Part shown: positions 25,973-34,932 of the stretch, in pieces | Numbering within the stretch: position 1 is the stretch's first letter | How the letters are laid out: every line of letters begins with the position of its first letter | Origin: Streptomyces albicerus | GTDB taxonomy: Bacteria > Actinomycetota > Actinomycetes > Streptomycetales > Streptomycetaceae | Direction of reading: 5' to 3' | NCBI RefSeq assembly: GCF_008905045.1 | Contig: NZ_VWMY01000002.1 | Location: 204,096-268,095 of the forward strand | Length of the DNA stretch: 64,000 bases | Made by a program: the position numbers and the translations under genes | Notes under the pieces: model-generated | Databases searched by the model: none | The model's input: the letters and a program-made list of their open reading frames with translations, nothing else | Told to the model about the DNA's origin: nothing

Positions 25973-26488
25973 GTGACTGAACAGGCCAGGAACCCCTTCC
26001 TCTACGTCGTCGTCTGCGCCGCCCAAGTCGCCGAGGACGTCGGTGAGTTGATCACCTTGGCCCAGGACCGGAGCTGGGACGTGGGGGTCATCGCGACCCC
26101 GCTCGCGACGGGCTTCTTCGACACCGCGGCGGTCGAGGCGCGGACCGGTCGCCCGATCCGCTCCGCCTGGCGGTCACCGGGCGACCCGCGTCCGTTCCCG
26201 GACCCGGATGCCGTCGCCGTGGCGCCCGCGACCTTCAACACCATCAACAAGTGGGCGGCGGGAATCTCCGACACCCTTGCCCTCGGCACCCTCTGCGAGG
26301 CGTACGGCATGGGTGTGCCGATCTCCGTACTCCCTTGCGTGAGCGAGGCGTTGACCGCCCATCCCGCCTACCGGGAAAGCCTGAAACGGCTGCGCGGGAT
26401 GGGGGTCAGGTTCGGCGAGCACGCCTTCGGCGGTCCGGTGGGCCGCGGGGCCCGCTGGGAACAGGCCCTGGACCTGCTGGATCGGTGA
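25973..26488 (+). CDS. Flavoprotein (PPC decarboxylase/UbiX-like fold)
   Basis: 171 residues of the homo-oligomeric flavin-containing Cys decarboxylase fold: FLYVVVCAAQVAEDVGEL, then VAPATFNTINKWAAGISDTLALGT where the PASANT substrate loop usually sits, and a late CVSEALTAHPAY. FMN binding is likely; no coenzyme-A partner domain. Begins 21 bp after the DUF1348 gene, so probably the second gene of the TetR-controlled unit. Substrate unknown. Confidence 0.85.
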   Translation: MTEQARNPFLYVVVCAAQVAEDVGELITLAQDRSWDVGVIATPLATGFFDTAAVEARTGRPIRSAWRSPGDPRPFPDPDAVAVAPATFNTINKWAAGISDTLALGTLCEAYGMGVPISVLPCVSEALTAHPAYRESLKRLRGMGVRFGEHAFGGPVGRGARWEQALDLLDR

Positions 26489-26609
26489 TCCGGTCCGGAC
26501 GGGCTCAGCGGCCCAGCTCGGCCCGCAGCTCCGGCTGCGGCAGCTTCCGGGGAAGGTGCGCAGTGCGCGGAAGATGCCGCCGATGCCGAGGGTGTCGCCG
26601 ATGCCTCCG

Positions 26610-27455
26610 TCAGCGGGTCCTGCGGACGTAGTCGGCGCTGCCCGGCGTCGACACCAGCACATCCCGGCGCACGATGCTCAGCCGGTCACCGAATCCCGAA
26701 CGGGCCTTCTTCAGGCCGTTGTCCGTGTACTCGACGACGACGACCCGGTCGTCGAACGCCTCCGCGTACTCACCGCACTCGTCGTACTCGCCGCACTCCT
26801 CCGCGACCGCGAAGTCGAGCCCCGTACGGGCCCGTTGGCCGGCCAGTTCCACGGTGTTCTTCTGGGCGATGGCCAGGCCGCGGGCGTGCGCGTGCGTCGA
26901 GAGCAGCCTGATGAAGGACGTGGCGTCGTCCGCGCTCAGCAGGCGGCGGGAGCGGGTGTAGCTGTCGAAGTTGTCCGGCTCGACGGCGTCGTAGCCCTTG
27001 TCCGCGCAGCCGTCGATCCATTGGTTGATCCGGGCCGCGACGCGTTTGCGTTTCGCGGGCGTGCCGATGTCGAGCAGCGCCTCGTCCCAGTCGCCGTCCA
27101 CGACGACCTTGCCCTTCTTGTCCCGCAGCAGCAGGTCGGCGGGCCAGTCGTCCCGCTCGTCGGGCTGGGCCTGGAAGGCGTTGACGTAACAGATGTTGTA
27201 CATGCCGCGCGCAGGTTCCGCCGTACGGTCGCGGGCGACGATGCGGACGCCGTCCGGCGGCGGGTAGGCGCCGCCGATCTGGTAGTCGAACCCGGCGTGC
27301 ACGGGCGGCAGTCGGACGGTCTTCGGGCTCGGCTTTCTGGTGTCGTCCGTGCTCTTGCCGTCCGGGTCCGACGTACAGGAAGCCAGTGCCGCGAGGACGA
27401 TCAGGGCGGCGGCCGCCCTGAGTACTCCCACTCGGGCGCCACGCTTGACGGGCAT
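26610..27455 (-). CDS. GH114-like endo-alpha-1,4-polygalactosaminidase lipoprotein
   Basis: 281 residues. Signal with lipobox (VLAALASC) then a TIM-barrel segment: HAGFDYQIGGAYPPPDG, YNICYVNAFQAQPDE, WIDGCADKGYDAVEPDNFDSYTRS (catalytic-type Asp/Glu in VEPDN) and GLAIAQKNTVEL, all typical of the polygalactosaminidase/GH114 barrel. Anchored to the outer face, it would cut galactosaminoglycan-like polymers or self-made matrix. Substrate is from the family name only. The 121 bp between its stop and the flavoprotein hold no supported gene. Confidence 0.85.
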   Translation of the reverse strand: MPVKRGARVGVLRAAAALIVLAALASCTSDPDGKSTDDTRKPSPKTVRLPPVHAGFDYQIGGAYPPPDGVRIVARDRTAEPARGMYNICYVNAFQAQPDERDDWPADLLLRDKKGKVVVDGDWDEALLDIGTPAKRKRVAARINQWIDGCADKGYDAVEPDNFDSYTRSRRLLSADDATSFIRLLSTHAHARGLAIAQKNTVELAGQRARTGLDFAVAEECGEYDECGEYAEAFDDRVVVVEYTDNGLKKARSGFGDRLSIVRRDVLVSTPGSADYVRRTR

Positions 27456-27691
27456 GTCCGCTCCATCAATCGCGAGTACGACCCCGCCTCGGAACCATGG
27501 CGGTCCTGGCGACTTTGGCCGGACTGAGAACCTTGTCCGCTACCGGCTGGGCGCACCTCTGCGTACCGGGGCTGCGCGCCTCGGCACGCCCAGGATCAAA
27601 GCGTGCGAAAACCCGCGCGTCAAGTTCGCGTGGACCGCGATGCCGGCACCCGCACCACGGCAACCCGCCCGTCGGCCGGAGGAGTTGACGC

Positions 27692-27854
27692 ATGCCCATC
27701 GGAATCACACGCGGGCGCCGACGAGCGGGTCGGGTGCCTCGTCGAGCGGGTCGGCTGGGCGGTCGTCGACCTCGGTCCGCTGAGGGTCGGCGGCCGCCTG
27801 CTGCAGTTCCCAGGCGGCCCGTTGCCGACGCTGGGCCTGATCCTGGAGCGCTGA
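27692..27854 (+). pseudogene. Internally deleted NADPH:F420 reductase-like gene
   Basis: ATG 27692 behind GGAGGAG opens MPIGI, the start of a Rossmann NADP/F420 oxidoreductase, but the next bases are out of frame with the following block. From 27693 in the other frame the text is VGWAVVDLGPLRVGGRLLQFPGGPLPTLGLILER, then stop, which is the C-terminus of the F420-dependent NADP reductase family. Only the two ends (about 50 codons) remain; a large internal deletion with a frame change is inferred. Confidence rests on the tail, which I recognise well. Confidence 0.65.
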
Positions 27855-27881
27855 GCCGACCGGAGGTCCTAGTGTTGGATC

Positions 27882-28784
27882 ATGACCGGAGACCACGTCA
27901 CTCTCGCCGTCCACGACCACGGCGGCGAGGGCGCGCCCCTCGTGCTGCTGCACGGTGCCGGCCGCACGCTCGCCGACTGGGCCGCCGTCGCCCCACTCCT
28001 CGCGCGCCACCACCGAGTGCTGGCCCTGGATCTGCGGGGCCACGGGCTCTCCCAGGACGGGACGTGGAGCTTTCCGGAGGTGCTCGCCGACATCGAGACG
28101 GTACTGGACGAGCACGGGATGCCCGGGGCGCTTCCCGTCGGCCACTCCCTCGGCGGGATGCTCGCCGTCCAGTACGCCCTCGACCACCCGGAGGTCACGC
28201 CCGGCGCGGTGAACCTGGACGGCTACTCGTGGGGGCGGCCCGACCAGTACGTCGGCCTCGAGTCCTCGTACGTCGAGGAACGGCTCGCCCAGGTAGGGGA
28301 GTTGTCCGCGCAGGCCCTGGGCAGGGTCCTTCCCCCAGGAGGCCTGAAGGACCTGCTCGCCCAGCAGCGGGCGATGTCCGCGCAACTGGGCATTCCGTAC
28401 GAGCTGCTGGAGGCGGGCGTGCGGCGTTCCGTCCACGAACGCGCCGACGGGCAGCTGGAGTTGCGGCCCGGGCGGGAGCACGCGCTGCAGTTGCTGGCCG
28501 CGATCGACTCGCTCGACCTCTTCGCGCTCTTCCGCCGCATGGACCGTCCGCTGCTGCTCGGTCGCGCGCTGCGGCCCGTGCCGTCGATCCCCGGCCTCGA
28601 CTGGTTCGACGAGCTGATGGCGGCCTATGCGAAGGGGCTCGCCCGGGATCTCGCCCAACTGGCGGAGCAGCGCGCCGAGGTGACCGTCGCGGAGATCGAC
28701 GGCACCCACGCGATGCTGCTCGAGAACCCACGCGCGGTCGCCGACGCGATTCTCGGATTCACCGCGGGACTTTCCGCCGAGTGA
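27882..28784 (+). CDS. Alpha/beta-hydrolase
   Basis: 300 residues. LVLLHGAGRTLADWAAVAPLLARHHRVLALDLRGHG (oxyanion HG), nucleophile elbow PVGHSLGGMLAVQ and acid/His region near VAEIDGTHAMLLENP. Broad family of esterases, peroxidases and lactonases; substrate not readable. Starts 27 bp after the pseudogene. Confidence 0.88.
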   Translation: MTGDHVTLAVHDHGGEGAPLVLLHGAGRTLADWAAVAPLLARHHRVLALDLRGHGLSQDGTWSFPEVLADIETVLDEHGMPGALPVGHSLGGMLAVQYALDHPEVTPGAVNLDGYSWGRPDQYVGLESSYVEERLAQVGELSAQALGRVLPPGGLKDLLAQQRAMSAQLGIPYELLEAGVRRSVHERADGQLELRPGREHALQLLAAIDSLDLFALFRRMDRPLLLGRALRPVPSIPGLDWFDELMAAYAKGLARDLAQLAEQRAEVTVAEIDGTHAMLLENPRAVADAILGFTAGLSAE

Positions 28785-28913
28785 CTGCGGGAGGTTCCCG
28801 GCCCCTGAGCCCGGCCATGCTGCCGCGCCGGGAGAGCCGGGCTACCGTTTCGTGAGGCCGACGCCCCGCGCCCGACGCCCGATGTCCGACGCCGTCCGGA
28901 TGCAAGGAGAGCC

Positions 28914-29930
28914 GTGAGCACCCCGCACAAGCCGCTCGTGATCCTGCGCGCCGCCCCGCACCCCAAGGAACGCATCTTCTCCCCGGACGCGCTGGCCCGT
29001 CTCCACGACCGGTTCACCGTCGTGGAACCCGACACCGAGGCAGCCCTCGACGAGGCCCTGCCCGAAGCCTTCGCCATCATCGGCCAACCCGACCTGCCGG
29101 CCGAACGCCTGGCCAAGGCAGGCGAGTTGAGGGCCCTGCTCAACGTCGAGGGCAACTTCTTCCCCAACGTCGACTACGACGGGTGCTTCCAGCGCGGCAT
29201 CCACGTCCTGGGCTGCGGCCCCGCGTACGCCCAGGCCGTCGCCGAGTACGCCCTCGGGCTCGCGCTGGACCTCGCGCGCGGCATCAGCCGTGAGGACCGC
29301 GCCTTCCGCGCCGGGCGGGAGCGGTACGTGTCCGAGGGCAACACCGACGCCGTACTGCTGCGCGGCGCGGACGTCGGCCTGATCGGCTTCGGGAACCTCG
29401 GCCGCAGCCTCCACCCGCTCCTCGCACCCTTCCGCCCCACCCTCCGCGTGTACGACCCGTGGCTGCCGCCAACGGTTCTGCGTGAGCAGGGGCTCGTCCC
29501 GGCCACGCTCGACGAGACCCTGGCCCGCAGCCGGTTCGTCTTCGTGCTGGCCACCGTCACCGACGAGAGCCGCCATCTGCTCGGCGAGCGCGAACTCGGC
29601 CTGCTGCCAGACGGCGCCCGGCTGGTGCTCGTCAGCCGGGCCCCCGTCGTCGATTTCCCGGCGCTGCTCGCGCGGGTCGCCGAGGGCCGGCTGCTGGCGG
29701 GCATCGACGTCTGGCCCGCCGAACCCGTCGCCGCCGACGACCCCGCCCGCGGCTTGGAGGGACTGGTGCTCTCCGCCCACCGGGCGGGCGGCATCCCGGA
29801 AGCCTTCCTGAGCATCGGCGACATGGTCGTCGACGACCTGACGCTGCTGGCCCAGGGGCTGCCGCCGGCCCGTATGCAGGTCGCCGCACGCGAACTCGTC
29901 GGCCGCTACCGCAACCGTCCCGTCACCTGA
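28914..29930 (+). CDS. D-isomer-specific 2-hydroxyacid dehydrogenase
   Basis: 338 residues. Rossmann core VGLIGFGNLGRSLHPLLAPF; catalytic-region SRAPVVDFPALL and HRAGG near the C-terminus (LVLSAHRAGGIPEAF). Acts with NAD(P) on a 2-hydroxy acid or a phosphoglycerate-like substrate. GTG start after AAGGAGA. The HAD phosphatase follows 11 bases later, so the pair may work on a phosphorylated sugar acid; this is inference. Confidence 0.88.
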   Translation: MSTPHKPLVILRAAPHPKERIFSPDALARLHDRFTVVEPDTEAALDEALPEAFAIIGQPDLPAERLAKAGELRALLNVEGNFFPNVDYDGCFQRGIHVLGCGPAYAQAVAEYALGLALDLARGISREDRAFRAGRERYVSEGNTDAVLLRGADVGLIGFGNLGRSLHPLLAPFRPTLRVYDPWLPPTVLREQGLVPATLDETLARSRFVFVLATVTDESRHLLGERELGLLPDGARLVLVSRAPVVDFPALLARVAEGRLLAGIDVWPAEPVAADDPARGLEGLVLSAHRAGGIPEAFLSIGDMVVDDLTLLAQGLPPARMQVAARELVGRYRNRPVT

Positions 29931-29941
29931 AGGGCCCGGAC

Positions 29942-30589
29942 ATGAACATCCCCTGCGAGGGCCTTCTCTTCGACAACGACGGCGTCCTGGTCGACTCCGA
30001 CCTCGGCGTCGACCAGGCGTGGAGCCAGTGGGCCCGCGCCCGCGGACTGCCCGCCGACCGGGTGACCGCGATGGTGCACGGCCGGCGCTCCGCCGACACC
30101 GTCGCGCTGCTGGTGCCCGACCCGGCGGAGCGGCCCGCCGCCCTCGCCGAGATCGACCGCCTGGAGATCGAGGCCGCCGCGACGACGACCGCCCTGCCGG
30201 GCGCCCTCGACCTCCTGACCGGCCTGTTGAGGGGCAGCTGGGCCGTCGTGACCTCCGGAGTCACCGCGCTCGCCCGGGCCCGCCTCGCCGCCGCGGGCCT
30301 TCCGCTGCCGCCCGTGCTGATCACCGCGGACGACGTCAGCCATGGCAAACCCGCCCCCGACGGCTACCTCGCCGCTGCCGGGAAGCTCGGCGTGGATCCG
30401 GCACGCGCGGTCGTCTTCGAGGACAGCGCCGCGGGCGCGGCGGCCGGGGCCGCGGCGGGCGCGTACGTCATCGGCGTCGGGCCGCGCGGTCTGGACACCG
30501 GCGCCTCCGTCGTCGTACGGGATCTGCGCGGGCTGACCTGGCGGGACGGCCAACTCGTCCTGGACGCGGCGGAGTTGTTGCGTTCCTGA
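29942..30589 (+). CDS. HAD-superfamily phosphatase (beta-phosphoglucomutase/GPP-like)
   Basis: 215 residues. Motif I is LFDNDGVLVDSD with nucleophile aspartates, motif II in VVTSG, motif III Lys in HGKPAPDGY and motif IV VVFEDSAAGAAAGAAAG. The cap lies between (about 20-90). Removes phosphate from a small sugar phosphate. It begins 11 bp after the dehydrogenase. Its TGA sits in a 16-bp duplication shared with the next convergent gene. Confidence 0.88.
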   Translation: MNIPCEGLLFDNDGVLVDSDLGVDQAWSQWARARGLPADRVTAMVHGRRSADTVALLVPDPAERPAALAEIDRLEIEAAATTTALPGALDLLTGLLRGSWAVVTSGVTALARARLAAAGLPLPPVLITADDVSHGKPAPDGYLAAAGKLGVDPARAVVFEDSAAGAAAGAAAGAYVIGVGPRGLDTGASVVVRDLRGLTWRDGQLVLDAAELLRS

Positions 30590-30619
30590 CTCAGTGGGGT
30601 CCCGACTCAGTGGGGTCCC
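30588..30619. repeat. 16-bp tandem duplication at two convergent stops
   Basis: GACTCAGTGGGGTCCC occurs twice back to back (30588-30603, 30604-30619). The second copy holds the PhyH-like stop codon (TCA at 30607-30609), and the first copy holds a matching, now unused one. A recent small duplication fits. Confidence 0.9.
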
Positions 30620-31434
30620 GCCGGTGCGAACTCCGTACCGCACGGGCCCGCGCCCTCGCTCTCCCGCAGCGGGACGGGCTCGCCGCTCATCGTCAGGGTG
30701 CGGTAGAAGGTGCCGATGCGTTCCGTGGAGCGGCCGACGTAGTGACCGATGTACGAGCGGCGGAAGCGGTCGGCGCTGCGGTTGGGCTGGGAGCCGTGCA
30801 CCAGGCTGCCGTTGAAGAAGAGGACATCGCCCGGCCGCATGTCGACGGGAACGGGGGCCAGGCCGGGCGGCGGCGGAACGTACTCGCGGGCGAACGACAG
30901 CCCCTCGTCGGCCTCTTCGGGGCAGAACACGTCCATGCGGTGGGTGCCCGGGACCACCTCCAGGCCCCCGTTCTCCCGGTCGATCACATCGCAGGCGATC
31001 CACGCGGCGACGCAGGTGCCCGGCTCGACGCGAAGGTAGAAGTTGTCCTGGTGCAGGGCCTGGCCACGGGCGCCCGGCGGCTTGAAGTAGAACATGCTCT
31101 GCGCGGCCAACACCTCGTCGCCCAGCAGGAGTTCGAGGATGTCGCGCAGCCGGGGTGCGAGGAGGAAGCGCCGGGCCATGTCGTTGATGCGGTGCGGGTG
31201 CATGACCCGGGGGTAGACACGCAGCGGGTCGGCGGGACCGGAGGTCTCGGTCGCGCGGGGTTCGAAGTGCCCGGGGACCGGGCCGGCGGCGTGCAGCGCG
31301 GCGAACTCGGCGCACAGCGCGTCGATCTCGGCCGGGGCGAACAGCCCGCGCGCCACCGTGAAGCCGTTCTCCTCGAAGTCCGCCACGAAGTGCCGCTCGA
31401 CTTCCGTGTCCCTGTCCCTGTCCGTGACTGCCAT
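30607..31434 (-). CDS. Phytanoyl-CoA dioxygenase (PhyH)-family Fe(II)/2-oxoglutarate oxygenase
   Basis: 275 residues. Iron ligands in ALHQDNFYLR (HxD) and SLVHGSQPN (distal His); the following RFRRSYIGHY holds the 2-oxoglutarate arginine region. MFYFKPPGARG and PGTHRMD are PhyH-type surroundings. Hydroxylates an unknown substrate. ATG 31434; AraC regulator is divergent, with 70 bp between, so the regulator probably controls this gene. Confidence 0.88.
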   Translation of the reverse strand: MAVTDRDRDTEVERHFVADFEENGFTVARGLFAPAEIDALCAEFAALHAAGPVPGHFEPRATETSGPADPLRVYPRVMHPHRINDMARRFLLAPRLRDILELLLGDEVLAAQSMFYFKPPGARGQALHQDNFYLRVEPGTCVAAWIACDVIDRENGGLEVVPGTHRMDVFCPEEADEGLSFAREYVPPPPGLAPVPVDMRPGDVLFFNGSLVHGSQPNRSADRFRRSYIGHYVGRSTERIGTFYRTLTMSGEPVPLRESEGAGPCGTEFAPAGPH

Positions 31435-31504
31435 GCGACCGTCCCTTCGCGTCGATGTCCTGCATACCTCACGCTAGGTCTCAGCGCCTTCCGGGAGGAT
31501 GCCT

Positions 31505-32401
31505 GTGCATGCTGACGAGTTGCCCGAGCCTGCTGTCCCGTCGCCGCCGCCGGGCCTGGTGACCGTGGGCCGGTTCGACCAGTCCACCGGCTACAGCGTC
31601 AACCGGCCGAGCGGCGCCGACAGCTGGCTCTTCATCTGGACCACGGGCGGTGAGGGGCGGCTGGCCCAGGGCGCCGCGACGACGCGGGCGGGCGCGGGGG
31701 ACCTGGTCGTCCTCGGCCCGGGCGTGCCCCACCGCTACACGGTCGCGCCGGGCGCGCGGCACTGGGCGTTCTGGTGGATGCACTGCCAGGCCCGGCCGGC
31801 CTGGGCGGACTGGCTGCGGCCGTACGCGCTCGGAGATCGGCTGTACGCGGTCACGCCGGTCCCGGGCGGCGTGAGGGGCCGACTGGAGTCGGCGTTCCGG
31901 CGGATCCTGGCGGACGCCCGGTGGACCGGAGAGGGCGCCCCGCCCGAGGGGGAGCCCGAGGACGGCAGGGTCGCGGTGGCCCACGGAACCGCCGCCCGCG
32001 AGCTGACCCTCTGCTCGCTGGAGGCGATCGTTCTGCTCGCCACCGCCACGGCGCGCGGGGAACCGGACCGGTCTGGCATCGACGCCCGCATCCGCCAGGC
32101 CGAGGCACGCATCGCGGCCGACCCGGGGGCGCCGCACACCGTGGAGTCGCTGGCCGCCGGCGTGTCGCTCTCGCCGTCCCGGTTCGCGCACCTGTTCACC
32201 CAGCAGCTCGGCCAGTCCCCGATGCGGGCGCTGCTCGCCGCCCGGCTGTTGCACGCCGCGCGACTGCTGGAAGCCACCGACCTGCCGGTGGAACGGGTCG
32301 CGGCGGCCTCCGGCTTCACCAGCCCGTTCCACTTCAACCGGGTCTTCCGGCAACGCTACGGAGCCCCGCCCGGCGCGTACCGGGCGGGACTCCGACGCTG
32401 A
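31505..32401 (+). CDS. AraC-family transcriptional regulator
   Basis: 298 residues. N-terminal cupin sensor (about 20-105; SWLFIWTTGGEGRL...LVVLGPGVPHRYTV) and C-terminal two HTHs (VESLAAGVSLSPSRFAHLFTQQLGQSP and VERVAAASGFTSPFHFNRVFRQRYGAPPGAYR). Start: GTG 31505, because the GGGAGG site (31493-31498) would touch an ATG at 31499 but is 6 bases from the GTG. Divergent from the PhyH-like oxygenase. Cupin with a sugar- or organic-acid-type ligand is likely. Confidence 0.9.
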   Translation: MHADELPEPAVPSPPPGLVTVGRFDQSTGYSVNRPSGADSWLFIWTTGGEGRLAQGAATTRAGAGDLVVLGPGVPHRYTVAPGARHWAFWWMHCQARPAWADWLRPYALGDRLYAVTPVPGGVRGRLESAFRRILADARWTGEGAPPEGEPEDGRVAVAHGTAARELTLCSLEAIVLLATATARGEPDRSGIDARIRQAEARIAADPGAPHTVESLAAGVSLSPSRFAHLFTQQLGQSPMRALLAARLLHAARLLEATDLPVERVAAASGFTSPFHFNRVFRQRYGAPPGAYRAGLRR

Positions 32402-32431
32402 CACCTGCCGCTTACCAGCGCAGCAGCAGGA

Positions 32432-34336
32432 TCACGCCCGCTTCTCGGACGCGGACTTCTCGGACGGGCAGCGCTCCGCGGCGAAGGCGGCCAGCCAGGC
32501 GAGCGGGGCGTTCCAGTTGATGGCCACCTCGTTGGTGGAGTACGAGCCGATGTCGTCGATGAAGCAGGCCGCGGGCGCGCAGCCCGCCAGGTGCTCCTGT
32601 GCCACCGGGTCCTGCAGACCGCTGTTGGGACCGCCCGCGACGGAGCCCGCCGGCGGGTTCGGCAGCGAGGGGTCGTACTGGTTCGCCCAGAACCGGTGGT
32701 GCTGGTTGCGGGCGTACGTGTCGCCGTAGCCGGTGATGTAGGAGACGTCGAGGGCGTTGCGGCCCAGCAGATAGTCCATCGACTCCAACACCCCGGCGCG
32801 GTACCGCTGTTGACCGGTCAGCGCGTAGGCGGTGGCCATCACGATCGCGTTGTTGGCGACCTGGCCGTTGGAGCCCCACACGTACCCGGTGGTGGGGAGG
32901 GGCACCGCGTAGCCCTGTCCGGCCATCGTCGACAGGTGACCGTCCGCGGCGGCCGTCACCGAAGCGCGCACACGCCTGATGTCGGATGCGGGCAGCCTGT
33001 TCGGCACGGTCGCCAGGGTGAGCCTGCCGAGCGCCGCGGTCTCGGCCCAGTTGAAGCCGGACGGAGTGAACACGCCGGACGAGGTGTGCCAGGGCGAGGA
33101 GGTGACCGCGTCCCGGTAGACGCGCTCCCCGGTCGCCGCGTACAACTCGGCGGCCGCCCAGTAGAAGTCGTCGGTGACCTGCGCGTCGCCGTAGGGGCCA
33201 CCGCCCGTGCTGTCCGAATCCGGTGCGTACAGCGCGGGGTTGGCCTTGGCCGCGGTCCATGCCGTGCGCGCCGCGGTCAGACACCGGTTCGCGTACGCGG
33301 AGTCGTACGGCCTGATGACGCGGGCGCACTGAGCCGCCGTGGCCGCGAGGTTGAGCGTGGCCGCGGTGGACGGACGGTGCAACTCGCGTGGCTGGGCGTC
33401 CAGTTCGGGACGGGTCGGAAGCCCCGTCCAGGCGGCGTCGTGGATCTTGTGAAAGGCCATGCCGGCGTACGGCTTGCCTTCGGGCACCTGCATCCGCATC
33501 AGGAAGTCGAGCTCCCAGCGCGCCTCGTCGAGGACGTCGGGCACGCCGTTGCCGCGCTCGGGGATCCGCAGGGTCGAGTCGCCGAGCGCGGACGCGGTGC
33601 CCGCCCGCTCGGCCCGGGCGAAGGAGTCGACGAGCAGCCAGGTGGAGATCCCGCCGTTGACGACGTACTTGCCGTGGTCGCCCGCGTCGTACCAGCCGCC
33701 CCGCACGTCCTGGGTGTAGTCGCACACTCCGGCCTGACAGGGCACGTTCGTGTCGCCCTGGTTCGGTGCGACACCGAGGTGCCCGGCTGGCCGCGCGTAG
33801 GCGGGGCCCACCAGCGAGGCCTCGATCGGGGTGCCGCTGCGCTGGTGGTAGAAGAACGCCATCGCGTCGGAGCGCAGGCCGTCGTAGAGATCCGCGCGGA
33901 TGTCGAAGGGCGCGCTGCTCTGCCCGTCGACCACCAGCACGTACCCCGAGCCCGCCTTCCGGTGGGCGGAGAAGTCCGCCACGTGGGTCGCCTCGCCCGC
34001 GGCCGCGTCCGTGCCCCGTACGACGGTCCGGCCGGAGGCGGCCACGGCGCCCGACGCTTTGCGCAACTGCCAGGTCAGGGGCTGGGCGGCCGAGGAGACC
34101 ACGGTGGCGCGCTTGGGTCCGTCCGGCAGATAGCCCGCCTGGTTGACCCGCACGGGCGTCGTCGCGGCGGCGGCCGGATCCGCGACGGACGGGGCGGCGG
34201 CAGACTGCAGCCCGGAGGCGCCGGGAGCGAGGGCCAGCCCGCCGGAGAGCAGGGCCGCCGTCAGCAGGGCGGCCGTCGTGCGTCTTCTTGTACGTCGTCT
34301 CGCGGGGCGGCGGTGCACGTGCGGGAACGTGAGCAT
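32432..34336 (-). CDS. Secreted GH9 cellulase (endoglucanase)
   Basis: 634 residues. Long arginine-rich signal (TAT/Sec boundary, about 1-48), then a CelD_N-like Ig domain starting [13 protein letters not shown] (about 60-150), then the GH9 barrel. Catalytic features: Asp pair in WYDAGD (215-220), HHRFWAN, and the acid glutamate Glu603 in [11 protein letters not shown] near the C-terminus. No cellulose-binding module is seen. ATG 34336 has GGGAGG upstream; a 61-codon frame further up is rejected. A CebR box lies 65 bp upstream of the start. Degrades cellulose or a beta-glucan outside the cell. Confidence 0.93.
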   Translation of the reverse strand: MLTFPHVHRRPARRRTRRRTTAALLTAALLSGGLALAPGASGLQSAAAPSVADPAAAATTPVRVNQAGYLPDGPKRATVVSSAAQPLTWQLRKASGAVAASGRTVVRGTDAAAGEATHVADFSAHRKAGSGYVLVVDGQSSAPFDIRADLYDGLRSDAMAFFYHQRSGTPIEASLVGPAYARPAGHLGVAPNQGDTNVPCQAGVCDYTQDVRGGWYDAGDHGKYVVNGGISTWLLVDSFARAERAGTASALGDSTLRIPERGNGVPDVLDEARWELDFLMRMQVPEGKPYAGMAFHKIHDAAWTGLPTRPELDAQPRELHRPSTAATLNLAATAAQCARVIRPYDSAYANRCLTAARTAWTAAKANPALYAPDSDSTGGGPYGDAQVTDDFYWAAAELYAATGERVYRDAVTSSPWHTSSGVFTPSGFNWAETAALGRLTLATVPNRLPASDIRRVRASVTAAADGHLSTMAGQGYAVPLPTTGYVWGSNGQVANNAIVMATAYALTGQQRYRAGVLESMDYLLGRNALDVSYITGYGDTYARNQHHRFWANQYDPSLPNPPAGSVAGGPNSGLQDPVAQEHLAGCAPAACFIDDIGSYSTNEVAINWNAPLAWLAAFAAERCPSEKSASEKRA

Positions 34337-34400
34337 GGAGCGCCTCCCGGTGCCTGGAACGGGGTCCATGGATGCCGTCCCGTGCGGACGGCAGGATGTG

Positions 34401-34414
34401 TGGGAGCGCTCCCA
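34401..34414. promoter_or_regulatory. CebR box upstream of the GH9 gene
   Basis: TGGGAGCGCTCCCA, a perfect 14-bp palindrome, is the known operator of CebR, the cellobiose-responsive repressor of Streptomyces. It lies just upstream of the cellulase start. Confidence 0.92.
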
Positions 34415-34932
34415 AAACGGAGCATTACATGGCCATGCCACACCGTCAATGCTCCGTGCACAACCTGACCGAGGTGCACCGGCCGACCGGCTGAGGTGGG
34501 CGGCGGAAAGTGCTGTCACGAGTGCGGAACTCAGGATTCGCCCTCCGGGGAGTGATTGTCGGTGTCGTTAAATCGAATCAGACCGTGCGTCGCCGAGGTG
34601 AACGTCGTGTGATGAGTACCCCGTTGCCGGCCTCCTTCCACTCGCCCATGAGTTGCACATTCCAACGGAATGCCGAGGCGCTTGCCACTTCCCCACTGAT
34701 GCCAAATCGGTACTTACCTCAGGTAACTTGGGGCTTCGGCATTCCGAATGTCTTTGCTCGGCCCTTCTGTTGACACTTTGTCTCCGTCAAATGACCTGCA
34801 GAGAAAAGAGGATTGAGAGCGTTCTCTTGTTCTGTGGCGGTGCGCTGTGCAAAGGTGCACCCCTCAGCGTGCAGGGAATTCCGTACCTATTGGTATGGAC
34901 TTTTTCTGCAGGGGCTATGGAGGAAAGTGCAC
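34415..34932. promoter_or_regulatory. AT-richer leader region with nested inverted repeats
   Basis: No supported gene in about 520 bp. CGGAATGCCGA (34666-34676) pairs perfectly with TCGGCATTCCG (34736-34746). Inside the loop lies TTACCTCAGGTAA (34714-34726), itself a palindrome. TTGACA at 34770-34775 is a perfect -35 hexamer but has no clear -10. Base composition is less GC-rich than the neighbours. This may be the long promoter and leader of the sigma/lectin gene starting 34933. Confidence 0.55.

Noticed and set aside
26489-26609. Possible 3' remnant of another gene (frames reading RALRTF and RKLPQPELRAELGR)
   Set aside because: Too short and needs a frameshift; no family recognised.
34770-34792. 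TTGACA with TCAAAT as a full promoter
   Set aside because: Spacing is too short for a normal -35/-10 pair, so only the hexamer is mentioned.
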